From assembly GCA_039000515.1 (NCBI GenBank), contig JBCFYV010000012.1:89186284-89250283 (forward strand): a DNA stretch of 64,000 nucleotides, given 5' to 3'. The notes below the pieces were generated by a model. It did not search any database, was not told the origin of the DNA, and saw nothing but the letters and a program-made list of their open reading frames with translations. This DNA comes from Timema cristinae. Lineage: Eukaryota > Arthropoda > Insecta > Phasmatodea > Timematidae. Both the position numbers and the translations under genes were made by a program. The first letter of the stretch is position 1. Each line of letters opens with the position of its first letter. Of this stretch, positions 44,744 to 56,245 are shown piece by piece.

Positions 44744-46697
44744 CATCGGTTCCCAAAGTGTGCTCCGCGAAGAGATCGGAAATAAAAGTAATTAAAATAA
44801 ATGTGATAAGATTCCAAAACTGTGAATTTGTGTGGATATGAACTGTGCACATGTAAGTATTAGGTAGAAATTATTTAGCTTGTGCAGCGTGTTGTGAAGC
44901 AGAGTAGGTAGAAAGTCTTCAGGCCGAAGTACATGTTATGAGTCACCTCAGCTTTGCCCACTCGAACCTTCTAGGAACCATGCAAAACATCGAGAACGTC
45001 GGTGAAGCACACAGAGTGCACTCGGCGAAACCAGACAAAGACACTCGAAGGTTCCAGCTAACCCAGTCTCTTTGAAAACTCCGCCGTGCTTTCAGATATG
45101 ATTGTTAGCTTCGACACATTCCAGAATTTTCTGGGAAGTTTTGATTCCATATTAAAACCTCGTATCTCTTAACACCTCCAGCCTCCAATTAGTTGCAGTT
45201 CAATCAGTATTCAATCGAAAGTAAACTAATCAAGTCGCGTTGTAGGGTTATTTATTTATGCTTGGGGTATGTGTTTTCAAGTTAAGTAGTTTTTTTTAAA
45301 CAGCACGCCGATATAGCTTTTCGGGTCTTCTCTTTTCAGAACGAAACACGTGACCTTTGAAGATTGTTTGTAGCCCCTACGTAGGGATTCAGAAAAAATC
45401 ACCGATTTCCTTTCAATAGATAGCTGGCTGAAATAAAGATTCTTAAAAAAAAATCTCAAACTCTCAGTGACAGTACCTCTAGTGGGCGGCGATAAAGTAC
45501 AAGGTTTTGAAAATCAAGTTTTGGGCGGAATCAATGAAAAATTGAAATCTAGACAGCTTGCCAATGGTAAAAGAATTTAGAGAACTATCTATACTCCGAC
45601 ATACTTGGAGATATCTTAAATACTTTCACATTCACCTGCTAAGTTTTCTTAATAGTTTCAACTGTTATTTTTCGAAAGAACTACAAGGAAAAATAAAATA
45701 AGACTTTGGGGTTGTAGACCCATGCTCTGATGTGTTGGAAAAGCTAGCCTGTCTGACATTGCAGCAGTATGAGTGTTTTATTAATTTGACATAAAATTCT
45801 GCGATAAAAGATAATTTTGAAACGAAGAAGTTATTATCAGAATTTTATTGTTAGCTAAGAGACAAATTTGAAGTCTTGTCAGATAAAGCAAAAATCATCG
45901 TTCTGCCCTTTGCAACAACTTAAGTAAATCAGAATTTCTGCGTATGTGGCTACTAAAACAAAAAACAGACCCCGTCTCAATAAACAGCCAGATATTCGGT
46001 TGAAGCCGTCCCAAATTTAACCAAAAATAGCCACATTGTCCAAATCAAAACAGTCCCATCCCTCTCGTTAAAATTTAAGTTTGCTATATATACTTTATCG
46101 TGTTGTTTATTCCAAGTGACATTTTTTACGACTGTGAACATTATTTTAAATACCATATCTATGTGGGTAACATATTGTGGATTTACAAAACCTGCTTTGA
46201 ATTCGTTCTCAAATGTGTATGTTACTTTATGTTTTTTGTGGTTGTTTTTCATTTATGTAGTTTATTAACATTTCGAATGGAATAAAACTGATGTTTAACA
46301 TACCCAAATGCTTACAAAATTGTTTCAGCCGTGAATACTGCTGTCATTCGGTTTAGTAACTATATAGGTGCTATGTGAAAATATTGTCACCCTTATACCA
46401 AAGACAGGTATGTATAAAGACACGTATGGTGTTTTAAGAAAGCGGTATTTAGAGTCTCAATTTTCAGCTGCGGTACTTCCAAAGAGAAAAATTAAGCTTG
46501 GATTCAAATCTAAGCTAATAATTCGTGCTTTTGCTATACGATAAAATATCTAGGACTAACAACCTTAAAAATGCAGTTATGTAAAAACAGCGAAAATTAC
46601 ACATATACGTGACTTTGGATCAGGACAACGATAGTGCTCCGTGACGAATCTCTCTCCTGAAAAGTGCTGCGTGAATTCAAAAGTTTGGAAACCACTG
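44744..46697 (+). mobile_element. hAT transposon with SCAND3/ZBED5-like transposase remnant
   Basis: Ends: catcggttcccaaagtgtgc on the left, and on the right the complement of cagtggtttccaaactttt. Flanking 8-mers are ctctaatc (44736-44743) and ctctaatg (46698-46705). In broken plus-strand frames, 45700-46035 reads DVLEKLACLTLQQYECFINL, LPFATT and ATKTKNRPRL, then PDIRLKPSQI. This matches the hAT C-terminal dimerisation region of SCAND3/ZBED5-like transposases. Stops and frameshifts make it inactive. A heat-shock-promoter-like block lies upstream of the coding remnant, on the same strand. Confidence 0.82.
44961..45240 (+). promoter_or_regulatory. Heat-shock-promoter-like block inside the hAT element
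   Basis: Three heat-shock-element matches to alternating nGAAn/nTTCn: gaaccttctagga at 44964-44976, gaaggttcca at 45047-45056, and ttccagaattttctggga at 45119-45136 (three perfect pentamers plus one with a mismatch). Ten bases downstream is a TATA-like tattaaaa at about 45149. About 45 bases after that is an initiator-like gcagttcaatcag, then an A-rich leader (tcaatcgaaagtaaactaat, then caagtcgcg) that recalls insect hsp70 leaders. The spacing of the proximal element to the TATA-like box is what hsp70 promoters show. Recognition is from memory of motif layout, not from alignment. Confidence 0.58.
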
Positions 46698-46705
46698 CTC
46701 TAATG

Positions 46706-47083
46706 TATATATTGCCGCGATCAATGTAACACAGGACAGGTAGAGTGACCGAGGCGGAAGGTCAGGGCTCAATCCCTAGCATTTTTAACCCTTCCTCTCG
46801 GTAACACTTACCACAGGTAAACTTAGCGGCAACCAAGGCAATGACACGTTGGGACTAGGAGATCCCAGTTCTAGGAGTTTCTAGTTAATGCCCACGTGGG
46901 GCCCAAAGTAATTAATGTCAAGGGGTGGTTGGGTGTAGCTGTCTCAGGTCACAGTGACCTTGGAAGGCCAATAAACCAGTCCATCAGTAAGGACCAATAA
47001 AGGCTGGTCGCACCGTAGATGATCACGACAATATACATAACTTAGCCGCAAGAGCCGACGTCAATACGACCTGGTTATTTGTT
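46706..47083. other. Stretch with a SINE-like head
   Basis: 46740-46800 carries a degenerate tRNA-like head (ggtcagggctcaatccctag). The rest is unassigned. Confidence 0.4.
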
Positions 47084-47200
47084 ATCCGCATCTTACTACC
47101 CATTTGGCTACCAGCATAACCACACTTATGGAGAAGAAAAGAGAAAGGTAGAATTTAGAGGAAGTATGCCCGCATTTTTCATGAAAAATGAGAGCGAGAA
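47084..47200 (-). mobile_element. SINE family B fragment
   Basis: ccgcatcttactacccattt followed by aggtagaatttagaggaagt matches 43912-44010. It is truncated before the tRNA-like head. Confidence 0.5.
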
Positions 47201-47915
47201 TTTTTTTTAGCATTGAGACGATACGTACTAGGTACTTCTATTGCTTAATAATTTCTCATGTTTTATGGAATATTGATCAACCCAATAAATTACTGTACTT
47301 TTATTAAATGCAAACAATCAATCCAAATAAGTTAACAGAAGTAAATTCCTCTTTGTACCATTATACTGTAAGGTTTATGTAGACCGACAGCGGTAGCACA
47401 ATGGTGCTTGTACTGCAACACATTACTCGAATCACGCAAATCTTAAATTACATAAAGTTAGGCTTTTCAGGAATTTGGAATGTAATCCTATAACTAAGCG
47501 AATACTTATTGCTGTTGATTGTCTGGACACTATTTGATGCAAAATTTAGAAGTAATAACTAAGTGAATTTAATATTTTTTGGGAGAAATGTGGCCCCATA
47601 GAATGTGAGGCCCGAGGCAACTGCCCCCCCCCCTCTCCCCCAACCCTGACCGACCATTCACTAAGTAATACTCCCATGGAAAAGTGGCGTATTTCTAATA
47701 TTATTACAAGTAAGAATTTATTTCTAGGAAAGCCATAGTTTCTTGCGATTCCTGGTAAAGTAAAGCAGCACAAGATTCTAACTAAGCTTACTTCTAAACT
47801 TATTTTTAGGCTCGTATAAATATTTGATGAATTTCGTTAGTAAATTGATACTAAGAATCAAATAGCCAAAGCTATTATTTGTGCTTTTTAGTGAGGTTCA
47901 CTCCGGCTAGATATC
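47201..47915. other. Stretch with nothing recognised
   Basis: Only a poly-C run near 47623-47633 stands out. Confidence 0.4.
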
Positions 47916-48122
47916 ATATTCTGAAAATTGAAAAATCACAACTGGACACGGGAATCGAACCCGGGACCTTTGGCTTAGTATGCAATGCTCTAACCACTGA
48001 GGTATTAGGAATAGTCACGTACCGAGGATCATTCTTCACTCATATTTAAAGGCAGAGTCTATGGTGGACGAGCGGAAATCGTCGGCTACAAATGTATGAT
48101 TTTTAATACGAGTATCTCATAC

Positions 48123-48154
<32 letters not shown>

Positions 48155-48424
48155 ATATAATTATGTACAAGTGGCAGCAGTAAGTACTACGAGTCAAGGT
48201 GTCTGCGTTGTATGATAGCTCGTGATCTTAATAAAATCACACATTTGTAGCTGACGATTTCCACACGTCCATCATAGACTTTGCCTTAAAATATGAGTGA
48301 AGAATGAACCTGGGCACGGGACGATTTCTGGATAGCTAAGTGGTTAGAGCATTGGCGTACTAAGCCAAAGGTCCCGGGTTCGATTCCCGTGTTAAGATAT
48401 AATTTTTTCAATTTTCAGAATATA
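47916..48424. repeat. Near-palindrome of two tRNA-like arms around a TA tract
   Basis: The ends atattctgaaaattgaaaaa and tttttcaattttcagaatat are perfect inverses. Each arm carries in turn a tRNA-like block, a shared ttcactcatatttaaaggca-type segment and a cgacgatttcc-type segment. The right-arm tRNA-like block at 48337-48395 has gctaagtggttagagcattg, a 5-bp stem ttggc/gccaa around a 7-base loop, and gggttcgattcccgtg. The centre is TA repeats at 48123-48162. The acceptor stem is missing, so neither arm is a tRNA gene. Confidence 0.8.
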
Positions 48425-49356
48425 AAATTGATTATTGACAAAAATTTGGTAGTTTAACTCTGGGCAACCGATACTAGGTAAATAAGGTCTACATAAAACA
48501 ATTCCACGTCAAGAGCTGTACATAATATTTCAAGAAACTCTTTGACCCCTCCATATCTATCATAGGTGCCAACTTTAAGGTACTCGAGCCAATTTCCCCT
48601 CCCCCAATTTTTCTAAGGGGCTATTCCCCCGGCCCTCCCCCCCGAAACCACGAGGGATAAAATAAACAATATAGACCTAACTTAAGAGTAAAGAAAGGAA
48701 TAAATAAAAGACTGTTTTGACAAAACAAAATCGAATGAGGATGAAAAGAACATTTAGCTGTAAAATATCGCGGCAAAGAGAGGTTGAAGAAATTACCAGC
48801 AGGAGCGCTAGTGGTTGAGTCCGCTGCCACGAGAACTTACAAGCGAAATTTAGAAAGATCAAACATTTCCGTGATTAGCTTGTGGAAGTGGTCTATTCTA
48901 TGGCTTGTGGCTATCCATACATACCAGCAAAGTATTCTGCTAGAACTAGTTCAGTTAAGTTGAATATCAATGTGCAAAGGAGTAAAATAGTGTGATTTAT
49001 TTCAAAGAAGAATACAGTGATTGCTGTATGTAAAATTAATTCAGATATTAGTTATTGTTAGAGAAACAGAAATTTCTTGAGACGTGTTTTTACAAATTTT
49101 TACTTGGGTCAACTTATTTTTAAGTTCATTGTAGCATTTATTAAAGTATTTTAAACACGTGAAATTAAATTAAATTGGAAATTATCGCTAAATTGACTAT
49201 TTTACCTTTTATATGAGAATAATGGGTCAATTAAATCGATTTTGATGAGAAGTGACTATATTAATTATATATTTATTTATTAAATAGCAAACGTCCTCTT
49301 TCTTTGTTTATTGCATGAAATTAACAGAAAAATTTGTTCCAACTACACTATTACAA
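48425..49356. other. Stretch with nothing recognised
   Basis: A possible hAT end (cataggtgccaactttaagg, 48561) has no visible partner. Confidence 0.4.
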
Positions 49357-49360
49357 TATA

Positions 49361-49411
<51 letters not shown>
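49357..49411. repeat. (TA)n microsatellite
   Basis: About 50 bp of TA repeats. Confidence 0.92.
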
Positions 49412-49413
<2 letters not shown>

Positions 49414-50284
49414 CCTGTAATCAATCAAAGCTTACATTCTAGAAATGTATTTCCCTCTAGCAAAGACTATTGGTAAAGAAGTAAGTACGTGTTTGATCTG
49501 ACTTTTATTAAAGTCATTGTGACCAAAGCAAATAGGCTTAGTTAAAATTTAATATGATAAATTTAACCGTAATTTTTCTATAGATTTTTTTAGCCGAAAT
49601 AATGTTTTAATTACCGACATTTTACTAGTGAAATAAAAATGCAGCGCTAAAAAAACAAATTTAGCAAAATTCATACATTTTATTTGCCACAAATTAGGGC
49701 ATGTGCTTATTGTATGTAAAAAGACCAAAATAGATTAGCTTTAGTAAAAAAAAACACCTCAAGTGAAAGTAGATAAGTGTGTCCTCAGCGAATCCGAAAA
49801 CAACTTAACTAGCGCAGGGAGAAACTACTACTTTCATGGACGACAAGAGCAAATGATGAGCCTCATTCCCAACCACAAACCAATGAAGGACAAGGAAATA
49901 CCGTTCGTAATAGAAATGTTCAGCCTCATTGGATTGAAATTTGAAAAATCGGAAAATGCAGTTTTCCGTAATATGTGTGCATTTCAGCATTCAATCAAAA
50001 TTGCATTACTTTTTCATCAAAATTAGAAATTAATTTCATTAAATCAGGCTTTGAAAATTAGAAAAAATCTCTTTCAAAATTCGAAAAACATTCTAGATCG
50101 GAATACCACAGATAATATGTCTTAAAATTGGACCCTATGAAGGCTGGTGTGAATGTTGCGTGTCAACTTTCCAATGTTAGGAAAATAGAGATGGAAGAAA
50201 ATAGGATAGCTTTGACAAAGATAATATCAAGTTTCTGGCCGCCCAAGGACTCGCAATTCGTGGGCACACTATGAGTCAAACAAC
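49412..50284. other. Stretch with nothing recognised
   Basis: Open frames here on both strands lack family motifs or splice support. Confidence 0.4.
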
Positions 50285-50470
50285 TTTGTTTGACACGCCT
50301 TGATGGCCACAAGAGACTAAACTGACGAAGGGGAGATCGGGATTAAATCCCGGTCACGTACACTGAACGGGATTTTCCCCAAATGGTTTTCCACTCTCTA
50401 AACGCAAATTCGGGTGCAATTCCTCTAAATTAAACCTTCATAATCCCAACTCATTATTGTAATTAGTACA
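50285..50470 (+). mobile_element. tRNA-derived SINE, family B, old copy
   Basis: B-box-like gggattaaatcccggtc followed by the family body words ccccaaatggttttccactc and gcaattcctctaaatt, as in the 62436 copy. Confidence 0.6.
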
Positions 50471-51410
50471 TATTGTAAGAATTGTAATTCTTACTATTTT
50501 TATTTAGTTTTAATTTATTATAAAATGTTTATCTATTTTGACGTGACTAGCACATCATGCGGCCAGATGTCATACTACATTTAATTAATTTATTTTCAAA
50601 CCTATTGTTTTCAACGGACATTGCATTGCGTCGAAGGAAACACCAGCTAATTATAACAATTCTTTTATCAAAATGAAAAATATACTTATTTACCGGGTTT
50701 TTATTCAAATGATTATGTGCACATTTTAAAACAATACTGATCAGATTTAATTTTATGTTTAACGTCTTCTACGAGATTCTACTATATTCACAATGGTCGC
50801 ACTATACGAGGAAGAAATAAATAGACCTCCAATCTCGTACATTTTAATGTTAAAAGGCCCGCGAGGAAAAAAGAAGAAATTGAGTTTATTTACAAACAAT
50901 GACCATATGTCAAACTGTCATATCAGAATGCATCCATTTAGTTAAATATTCAGATTTTATCAAGCTTCTTAATTATCATTTCTTCACCCCAAATATTCCT
51001 TGTTTCTCTTTAATTTCACATATTTAAAGACATATATTTCAAATTTAGAACTTAAATCCGCGAGATTTTTGGGGCCTCTACGAGAAATGCAAGCGGCGGG
51101 ACTGGAGTCTTGGAGCTAAAGAGAAGATTACACTTTATTTTCAGTGCAACAAAAATTAAATTTTAACAGTTATTTCTTAGAATAATCTTTCAAGTGTTCA
51201 TCAAAATGACTATCAGAGATGCGACAACTTTAGACCAATGGTAGACCTCTGCAATGAGGAGTCTCTGACTTTTAGTGAGTTTTGAACCAACTCACACTTT
51301 CAACGACGACCTCCCAGAACATCTTTTGAGGTGATATCAACAATTTTTTGTTTTTAAGTTTTAATCTCCACATAGCTTCGACCTCATTACGGAGATGTTA
51401 TCTTCTTATG
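50471..51410. other. Stretch with nothing recognised
   Basis: No exon or element ends identified. Confidence 0.4.
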
Positions 51411-52415
51411 CAGTGGCGGATTTAAAAAAAATTGCGCCCCTAGGTAAAATTATAATATGCGTTGGATTGTTGTACATAAATCGCTTTCATCCGTCCTCTT
51501 CAGTTAAAACAAACTCACAAACTTCATGGAGGAATTAGCAGAATCAGAAAATGGATACTGGCGCCAAAGCAAATCCCTTTATCATTCAAATGAAAACTCC
51601 AACTTTTTCTTTCGCAAAGTTTTCAGCCATCTGGATACGGTTAACAGTACCCTGCATTTCCCTTTCAACAGGCCTCAGAAATTATTGATACGTTGTTTGA
51701 ACACTTAAGAAATTTCAGAACGCAATATGAAGCTTTCTGTGACGATACAAACTCAAAATAAGAACAGCCGAGGCTACCAAGGAGGATTTCTCACCGATTA
51801 AATTATGCAAGCAACAGAAACGTTCTTTCGTTCACCACCCCAAGGTTTTCAATGACGTCGTCGATACGACCGTAGAGTGGATCAGTACTAGATTCAAGTC
51901 CAATGTTATTGTTTCATAGTAAACGCCAAACACTTTCTCACCGGCATGAGAAATGAGTTTTAAAAGTTCAGTGAACATTGTAAATATTGCATTGACAGAA
52001 AAAAGAGTGGTTTTACAAAGAGATGTGTATTGATATATTGAAAATTAGAAAGGAATGGAGGTATTGGAAGCGTGGCATCTGTGGTTGTCTTTCTTTATAA
52101 AAACCCGAAAATGAAGGACTTGATTCCGAAGCTAATAAAGTTCGTCCTACTCCCGACGATCCCATTGTCAATTTTCACAGCAGATAAATAATTTGTAAGC
52201 CTGTGAAGTCTGACAATCTAACAGAGATCAACAATGGTCTATAAACGTCTGAACCATTGTGCTATTCTGAATATTCACCGAGAGGAGACTAGCTCTTTAA
52301 ACATCGAATCCATAGATAATGAACTCATATCTGAGGCAAAGATCTGTAAGTCAACCTTGGCTGTAAAGATCTTAGCTGAAGTTGAGAAGACTATGAACCG
52401 TCAACTTTACTAAAG
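51411..52415 (+). mobile_element. hAT-like transposon fragment (ZMYM-type), decayed
   Basis: It begins with cagtggcggatttaaaa, a common hAT terminus. In broken plus-strand frames it reads AESENGYWRQSKSLYH, QKLLIRCLNT, then at 52234-52410 YKRLNHCAILNIHREET and EVEKTMNRQLY before a stop. RLNxxAxLNIHRE is the layout of the hAT C-terminal region. No right terminus or target duplication was found. The superfamily is fairly likely; the subfamily is a guess. Confidence 0.48.
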
Positions 52416-53822
52416 AGTTAACATAAATAAATATATTTAAGTTATTTAATGACTATTTATTTACAAAATTTGCTTTCAGTTTTATTATTAAAAATGTGGT
52501 CATTATGGTTGCTATACATCAACTCAATTAACGCTAATGCCTGATTAAATTTGAATTGTTAGTGTTTTACGAAATTCCTATACATAGGTAAACGGGCGCG
52601 ATCGGGTGTCTCCAAGAGAACTGGTTTAATTCGGTCATTTCCTGTGTGAAGCTCCTCCCGTTTCCGTGGACTTCCATGCAACGGAGGGGTGTTAATCCAG
52701 CTACCTTACTACTTATTCTATCTCCGTGGAAGAGCTCTGCACCCCCAAAGCAAAAGAAAATAAAGGCGTTCTAGAACACACTAGGCTCGTTCAAAATAAA
52801 TCTGTTATATCAGAGGGTAATGAATGTTAGGGGGAGCGGGTCAATAAAATGTTATATTCAGAGGCCCGTGAAGTTAAGTAGAGATTTACTTACCCCCCAA
52901 CAATTTCATCCAGACGAGTGAATTGTATCAATTCCGATATTCCTCAAACAAGCAACCCTAATGAAAAATAGGAATAGTATATCCACAAATGTCGGGATTT
53001 AAGTATAGTTTTGTAGTAGTACAGATCATAGCTTTCAGCGATGCATGTACAAACGACGTATGGGCATTGCACAGTAGAAATGCAAGTGAAACTATATTAG
53101 CAAATTCAAATAAAAATATAATCAAATATCTCAGTTTTGAAAAATGGGTGTGATTGATTTTTTTTTTTTACTAAATCTATATTATAAAAGGTTTTATAAT
53201 AAATAACCTGATTGTATGGAGTGGTTTATAGTATACGCGGTAACCTAGAATGCAAACAAAATGTTTTAAATAATTATTTAAATTATATGAGCTAATTATT
53301 TCTAAATAAAAAAAATGAATTTAAATGTTTGATCGAATATTAAGAGTTTTTATAAATGAAAGAAAAACAATATAATACTTTTTATGGTTTCTATGTCATT
53401 CAAGGTCGTTTTGTCGGGGTGGGTGCGCGTCTTGTATTTGTATTAATCATCTACTTTTTTACTTATTCTTCGTCCATTTTGGCATCCCATTATTATTTTG
53501 TCCACGAGGGGGGGGGGGAAGAAGGGGGGGTTATTCTATTATACATAATACAACTGAGGCGCCAGCCCAACTTACATACACACAAACATATGTACACAAT
53601 ATATATATATATAGTGTATTAAACTTTTAATTTATACTAAAACAGACAATTTTCAGAAAAGAATTATATTTTGTTGTTAACCTTAGCTTTTCTTAAAATA
53701 AGGATAAAAACAATAACCATATTAACGACCATAGTTTATTTCATATTATCTAGTTTGATGGTTATTTCGCGAGAGTTGTCAGCATTATTTGAATATAATA
53801 TAAGTTCATTTACGAATTAAGC
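52416..53822. other. Stretch with nothing recognised
   Basis: Homopolymer runs at 53159-53169 (T) and 53508-53530 (G). No gene identified. Confidence 0.4.
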
Positions 53823-54167
53823 ATGAAAACCTCATCCGTATTTGTGGGGCATAAGATTCAGTGGAAAAATACGCTACCACACGCTAGTACCGACGGTGAG
53901 GTCTATATTGTATTGGAACGAAATGTACATGAGCCAGAGCTATCGAACCAAGTGACCTTGACTGATAACAGTGGTTGCCGGGTCTCCCCTCTCCCCTCAA
54001 ACCATCACCAATGGGTCAAGATCACGGGAGGTTGCACCCTGGCTCTGCTTTCGGCTTTGCCGAGAGACCAGCATCTTCACCTCTGGGGCCTGGTTCATAT
54101 TCCACCCGAGTCGAAACTAGAGGTCAACATTTTAACGATAATTGAATTCCCGGGGATGTATTCATAA
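53823..54167 (+). other. 114-codon open frame, unrecognised
   Basis: An uninterrupted plus-strand frame begins MKTSSVFVGHKIQWKNTLPH. I recognise no domain and see no signal peptide or membrane segment. Without splice or codon-use support I treat it as a chance frame in GC-richer repeat sequence, but it is the longest unassigned frame in this half of the window. Confidence 0.15.
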
Positions 54168-54329
54168 AGTTACAAGTCTACAACCTACAAGTGAATGTTT
54201 TACAGATGTATACACGAAGAGATTCACAAGAAATTCTAAGAGCTAGAGCGAAATGACCTATCAATTTTGACAGAAAAATTTATTTTCCCATACTTTCCAC
54301 GGTTCATTTACATACACACTCGGCATGGG

Positions 54330-54500
54330 ACCAACGGCTTTACTTCCCCTCTGCAGAAAGTTGTACTACGAAATTTATCGCTCAAGAAAAATCTATCGAC
54401 CTCGGCTGGGTTCGAACCCACAAACATCGGGTCCTGACGTGAGCACTTTACTCCGATATCGACTAGTAGATGTTGATTTACTTTTTACAGCAATAATGAG
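54330..54500 (-). mobile_element. tRNA-derived SINE, family C
   Basis: The minus-strand head reads gtgggttcgaaccc (B box) preceded by ggagtaaagtgctcacgtca. Collinear with the 33288 copy. Confidence 0.62.
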
Positions 54501-54997
54501 TTATACTTTTCAATAGTGTCTCAAGTTTCATTGAAATCGTTCGAAACCATTCCTACGTGGCCTTCACCACCATAATAAGTAAACGAACATAAAATGCACG
54601 TTACTTAAACTGTTAAAACGGGTGTTGTATTGATTAAATTAATGTAGTGGACAGATTATGTAGCTATAACCAATTAAAATTGAAATTTTAATGTATTTTA
54701 CCTATATGGTATGCTTGATTTACAGTTCCTGTAAGTTACAGTGGCTCGATGAAACACAATTTTCTCATTTATACAAGTTTAAGGTGAATTATCTTGTAAA
54801 GTGAAGAAATCTCGTTTTATGAAACAAGCCCCTAAGTCTACAGCAGAACCGGCGTTAGTGACGCTTTCAACCACTTGTGCTGTAGTCGCTACGTGAGAGT
54901 GAGAAGAGAAGGAATATGTGTTACATTATAAACCATTTGTTGATATTTCTTGTGTTAAGGTCCCTAAAATAAATTAAACTCGAGTGATATTTTTTTT

Positions 54998-55228
54998 CAA
55001 CACATCTTACTACCTGTTCGGGTTACACGTATATGTAGAACTAGTTACGCTGATAGTTTTAGGGATTAAGAAGGAGGAATTGTAGCCGCATATTCGTGGA
55101 GGGAGAGTGGAAAACAATGTGGGGGGGGGGGGGAACCACCCTCAGTACAACCGACAGAGATTCGAACTTCAATCATAGGCAGTCTAGTCTGCTGCTAGAG
55201 TAGCGTTTTAGACCATGAGGCCCCCAAT
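54998..55228 (-). mobile_element. tRNA-derived SINE, family B
   Basis: Tail-side words catcttactacctgttcggg, a G-run at 55121-55133, and a head with gagattcgaacttcaatc and gaccatgaggcccc, matching the 62436 copy in reverse orientation. Confidence 0.65.
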
Positions 55229-56049
55229 GCTGGTAATTGAAATTTAAAACTTCAGATATCTCAAAGTTATTTGTTTTATTTAAATATTTTGGAAATGGTT
55301 CCCTTTCATGTCCTATAAAGGTCGAAACAAAAATTTCATTGGGTATGAAGCTAGCGCTACAGCTTGTAAAATACAAACGCTTGTTTATTGTGGCCAACAA
55401 TGAAATCATTTTACCATTAATCCTTCCTAAACTAGATATTTTTAAATTCTGTCTTCAAGTGATGGTGTGTGAAACCCCAATTTATCTTTGGTATTCGCAA
55501 ACGGAAGCGCTTAGTGGCCCCGTTTGAAGGCAGCTTAAGACATTAGATATAAACTAGTATAAGTTGCTGATCAGATAGGGGTGTGCGAACGGTGCAGGCA
55601 CACTGGGCCCCTCGCTTGCTTAGGTGACAAGAGGGGGGGAACTCAAATTGTCATTTTTTCTTTACAAAATTAACTGTTAAAATGTCAACGCTAAGGATGT
55701 GATTTAAATAAGGAAATATTGTCATCACAATCATTAGATTTGTTTAAAACAAAAAAATGAACTAGGCCAATACAGTAAACCTATATTTAGTTAATCTTGA
55801 TAAGAGCCTAAAATGTCAAAACTTTGATTTTTTTTGTTGTCTATTCATAAATTTCCTGTCCAAAAATCGAAGTTGAGTTTTAGACAATTGGCCAAAAGAG
55901 AATTTTATTACTTTCTCTCAACACCCCGGAGAGAAAGTATTGTTATCGTTAAAAAAAATCGAACTCGAGATTTTGAAAAATGTCGACGTTTCATGACCCC
56001 CTGGAACCAAAAAAGTTGTTTTCACAATACCGTCTGTCTGTATCTCGGA
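55229..56049. other. Stretch with nothing firm
   Basis: 55573-55640 resembles a hAT end (ataggggtgtgcgaacgg), but no partner was seen. Confidence 0.35.
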
Positions 56050-56245
56050 CACAGAGAAGAAACAGACACTCAACCTTACGGGGGTTTTGCTACGCTCCTT
56101 TTGCCAGCTTGAGTCCTTCAACAATGGGTTTCGCTAGTGTCACTGCTGGGTGATGATAGGACTAACGACAGCGATCCTAGTGTTGAAGGACTCAAGCTGC
56201 CAACAGGAGCGCAACCATTCTAACCTGGAGGTTGAGTGTCTAGAT
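56050..56245. repeat. Foldback repeat
   Basis: Arms at about 56064-56124 and 56184-56243 are inverse: gacactcaacc, gctacgctcct, agcttgagtccttcaac on the left; gttgaaggactcaagct, aggagcgcaacc, ggttgagtgtc on the right. Flanking text (cttttaccagct-type words and ctgtctgtatctcggacac) belongs to a wider interspersed repeat I cannot name. Confidence 0.65.

Noticed and set aside
48337..48395. A tRNA gene with a GTACTAA anticodon loop
   Set aside because: A-box, anticodon-arm and B-box features exist, but no acceptor stem pairs and an inverted twin lies 400 bp away, so it is a tRNA-derived repeat.
53823..54167. A 114-codon frame as a new gene
   Set aside because: No motif, splice support or coding signature that I can see. 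Listed only as an unrecognised open frame.
55573..55640. A hAT terminus (ataggggtgtgcgaacgg)
   Set aside because: No matching second end or target duplication seen.
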